7,615 bases of DNA, from assembly GCA_005240015.1 (NCBI GenBank), contig SBBV01000495.1, positions 1-7,615 on the forward strand, written 5' to 3'. Position 1 is the stretch's first letter. The number at the start of each line of letters is the position of its first letter. The position numbers and the translations under genes were made by a program. The notes beneath the pieces were generated by a model. It did not search any database. It saw nothing but the letters and a program-made list of their open reading frames with translations, and had not been told where the DNA came from. The stretch is from Candidatus Odyssella thessalonicensis (GTDB taxonomy: Bacteria > Pseudomonadota > Alphaproteobacteria > Bin65). Below are positions 6,481-7,615 of the stretch, in pieces.

Positions 6481-7143
6481 ATGACGGACGCATCGTCCGC
6501 CCGCTTCGCCGAAGCCTCCCGCGATTGCCCCAATTGTCCCCGGCTCGCGGCATTTCGCCACGCCAACCGCAGGGAGTTTCCCGATTTCTTCAACGCGCCG
6601 GTGCCGGCGTTCGGCGCGCTCGAGGCGCGCCTTCTCGTCGTCGGTCTGGCGCCCGGCTTGAAGGGCGCCAACCGCACGGGACGTCCGTTCACCGGCGATT
6701 ACGCCGGCGATCTCCTCTACGAGACGCTCAAGAAATTCGGTTTCGCGCGCGGCAGCTACGAGCGGCGCGCCGACGACGGCTTCACGCTCGTCGACTGCCG
6801 CGTCACCAATGCCGTGCGCTGCGTGCCGCCCGAGAACAAGCCCACGCCCGAGGAGGCGCGCACCTGCCGCGAGAGCTTCCTCGCCGCCGAGATCGCGGCG
6901 ATGCCGAAGCTCGCCGCGATCCTGGCGCTCGGCCAGCTTGCGCACAACGAGGTGCTGCGCGCGGTGGGCGAGCGCCGCGCCGCCTTTCCGTTCAAGCACG
7001 GCGCCGTGCATGCGCTGAAAAAACTTGCGCTCGCCGACAGCTACCATTGCTCGCGCTACAACACGAGCACCGGCGTGCTCACGCCGGCGATGTTCGAAGC
7101 CGTTGTGGCCGCGCTACGGAACAAACTCGACCGCCGCGCGTAG
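6481..7143 (+). CDS. Uracil-DNA glycosylase, family 5 (UDGb type)
   Basis: The enzyme removes uracil, and in this family other deaminated bases, from DNA as the first step of base excision repair. The 220-residue protein has motif A as GLAPGLKGANRTGRPFTGD (55-73), the family 5 form with no polar catalytic residue after GLAP. Motif B is SYHCSRYNTSTGVLTP (187-202). Cys16 and Cys19 (CPNC), Cys114 (NAVRC) and Cys129 (ARTC) have the spacing of the four ligands of the [4Fe-4S] cluster found in family 4 and 5 glycosylases. The block VTNAVRCVPPENKPTPEE (108-125) is also characteristic. Motif B has Cys where many relatives have Pro (HPS to HCS). The ATG at 6481 leads straight into the CxxC region; upstream Shine-Dalgarno is weak. 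It follows the NYN gene in the same direction. A family 4 enzyme is less likely given the NRTGR motif. Confidence 0.93.
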   Translation: MTDASSARFAEASRDCPNCPRLAAFRHANRREFPDFFNAPVPAFGALEARLLVVGLAPGLKGANRTGRPFTGDYAGDLLYETLKKFGFARGSYERRADDGFTLVDCRVTNAVRCVPPENKPTPEEARTCRESFLAAEIAAMPKLAAILALGQLAHNEVLRAVGERRAAFPFKHGAVHALKKLALADSYHCSRYNTSTGVLTPAMFEAVVAALRNKLDRRA

Positions 7144-7188
7144 CCGCCTCTTTCGCGCTCCACTTTATGTGAACGCGCGTGATCGGAC

Positions 7189-7202
7189 CCCACGCCGGTG
7201 GG
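7189..7202 (+). terminator. Possible weak terminator hairpin after the glycosylase gene
   Basis: CCCAC and GTGGG form a perfect 5-bp stem around GCCG, 46 nt after the glycosylase stop, followed by ATTCGTCTT. The stem is short and the T run is broken, so this is only a candidate intrinsic terminator. Confidence 0.3.
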
Positions 7203-7258
7203 ATTCGTCTTCAGTGCAGGCGCAGGCCTAACCCCACAATCACCGATTACTCCGTGAA

Positions 7259-7299
7259 CGGAGCGCTCCGATCAGGCTCGATCGGGAGCTCGAAAGCTC
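7259..7299. repeat. Palindrome cluster before the last gene
   Basis: A perfect 12-bp palindrome CGGAGCGCTCCG (7259-7270) is followed by a hairpin of GAGCT, CGAA and AGCTC (7286-7299), ending 13 nt before ATG 7313. The hairpin would sit in the 5' UTR of that gene, close to its ribosome-binding site. Function is not known; palindromes of this size also arise by chance in GC-rich DNA. Confidence 0.35.
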
Positions 7300-7312
7300 T
7301 TTCAGGCAAGCC

Positions 7313-7600
7313 ATGCCCGACCGCTTGAAGATAAACCAAGCCCGATTTCCGCTGCTCGACGAAGCGGCGCGCCTTGTCGGCTGGAGCGACGAGCCGCCGT
7401 TCTTCCGCCGCACGACGTTGCGCCATCCCGAGGCCGAGGAACTGATCGGCACCCCGATCGTCATCGTGCCCGCGCTGCTGATGGTCGACACGCACATACG
7501 GATGGCCGGCGGCACGCCCGACAGCGAGGGCCTCTGGGTGCTCGCGATCGCGCACGCCAGTTGCATCCGTCACATGCCGATCGTGATCCGCGGCGGGTAG
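7313..7600 (+). CDS. Small hypothetical protein
   Basis: I do not recognise this 95-residue protein. The visible features are a charged N-terminal half (LLDEAARLVGW at 14-24, FFRRTTLRHPEAEEL at 30-44) and a hydrophobic strand-like segment, TPIVIVPALLMV (47-58), too short and interrupted for a convincing membrane helix. A glycine-rich turn (AGGTPDSEG, 65-73) precedes a short hydrophobic stretch, WVLAIAHAS (75-83). Codon third positions are GC-rich as in neighbouring genes. ATG 7313 is the first usable start after an in-frame stop at 7229-7231, with a weak AGG about 6 nt upstream. Two minus-strand frames overlap it, but they look like low-complexity shadows. It is a small plus-strand gene 169 nt after the glycosylase; a shared transcript is possible but the candidate hairpin at 7189-7202 argues against it. 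Confidence 0.5.
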   Translation: MPDRLKINQARFPLLDEAARLVGWSDEPPFFRRTTLRHPEAEELIGTPIVIVPALLMVDTHIRMAGGTPDSEGLWVLAIAHASCIRHMPIVIRGG

Positions 7601-7615
7601 CAATTATCCCCAAAC

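Noticed and set aside
7240..7603. Two minus-strand frames over the last gene (7240-7566 and 7247-7603).
   Set aside because: One is serine/arginine-rich and the other Arg/Ala/Asp-rich low complexity, as expected for shadows; the plus-strand frame has a more protein-like residue pattern, though this choice is not certain.

Overview
This window is a high-GC chromosomal stretch whose gene order (folK, rpoZ, a bifunctional (p)ppGpp synthetase/hydrolase, pdxJ and acpS, all on the minus strand) is typical of Alphaproteobacteria. The proteins agree with this: omega begins MARVTVEDC, the RSH enzyme is a single long SpoT/Rel-type protein, and PdxJ and AcpS are ordinary. Genus cannot be fixed from the sequence alone; a Rhodospirillales- or Hyphomicrobiales-like organism is the best guess.

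Layout. On the minus strand, read right to left: folK (5566 to 5066), a broken TIR-DUF4189 gene (about 4982 to 4372), a promoter with an adjacent dyad (4324 to 4277), rpoZ (4249 to 3836), rsh (3616 to 1475), pdxJ (1330 to 557) and acpS (383, running off the left edge). On the plus strand: a NYN/LabA-like nuclease-fold gene (5707 to 6339), a family 5 uracil-DNA glycosylase (6481 to 7143) and a short unrecognised gene (7313 to 7600).

How the genes relate. rpoZ and rsh form the stringent-response part of the minus-strand run: RSH makes and degrades (p)ppGpp, and omega carries the N-terminal residues that help form a ppGpp site on RNA polymerase in E. coli. pdxJ (pyridoxine phosphate), acpS (acyl carrier protein activation) and folK (folate) are housekeeping biosynthesis genes. 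The plus-strand genes are an RNA-related nuclease-fold protein and a DNA repair glycosylase.

Accessory signal. All three gaps in the rpoZ-rsh-pdxJ-acpS run hold an inverted-repeat doublet. Two (413-530 and 3640-3743) are the same family with a conserved spacing of about 50 nt and one compensatory base-pair change. The third (1349-1448) is a different family, with a 21-nt hairpin inserted in one arm. The other unusual item is the decayed TIR-DUF4189 gene between folK and rpoZ. I see no intact, clearly undescribed system.
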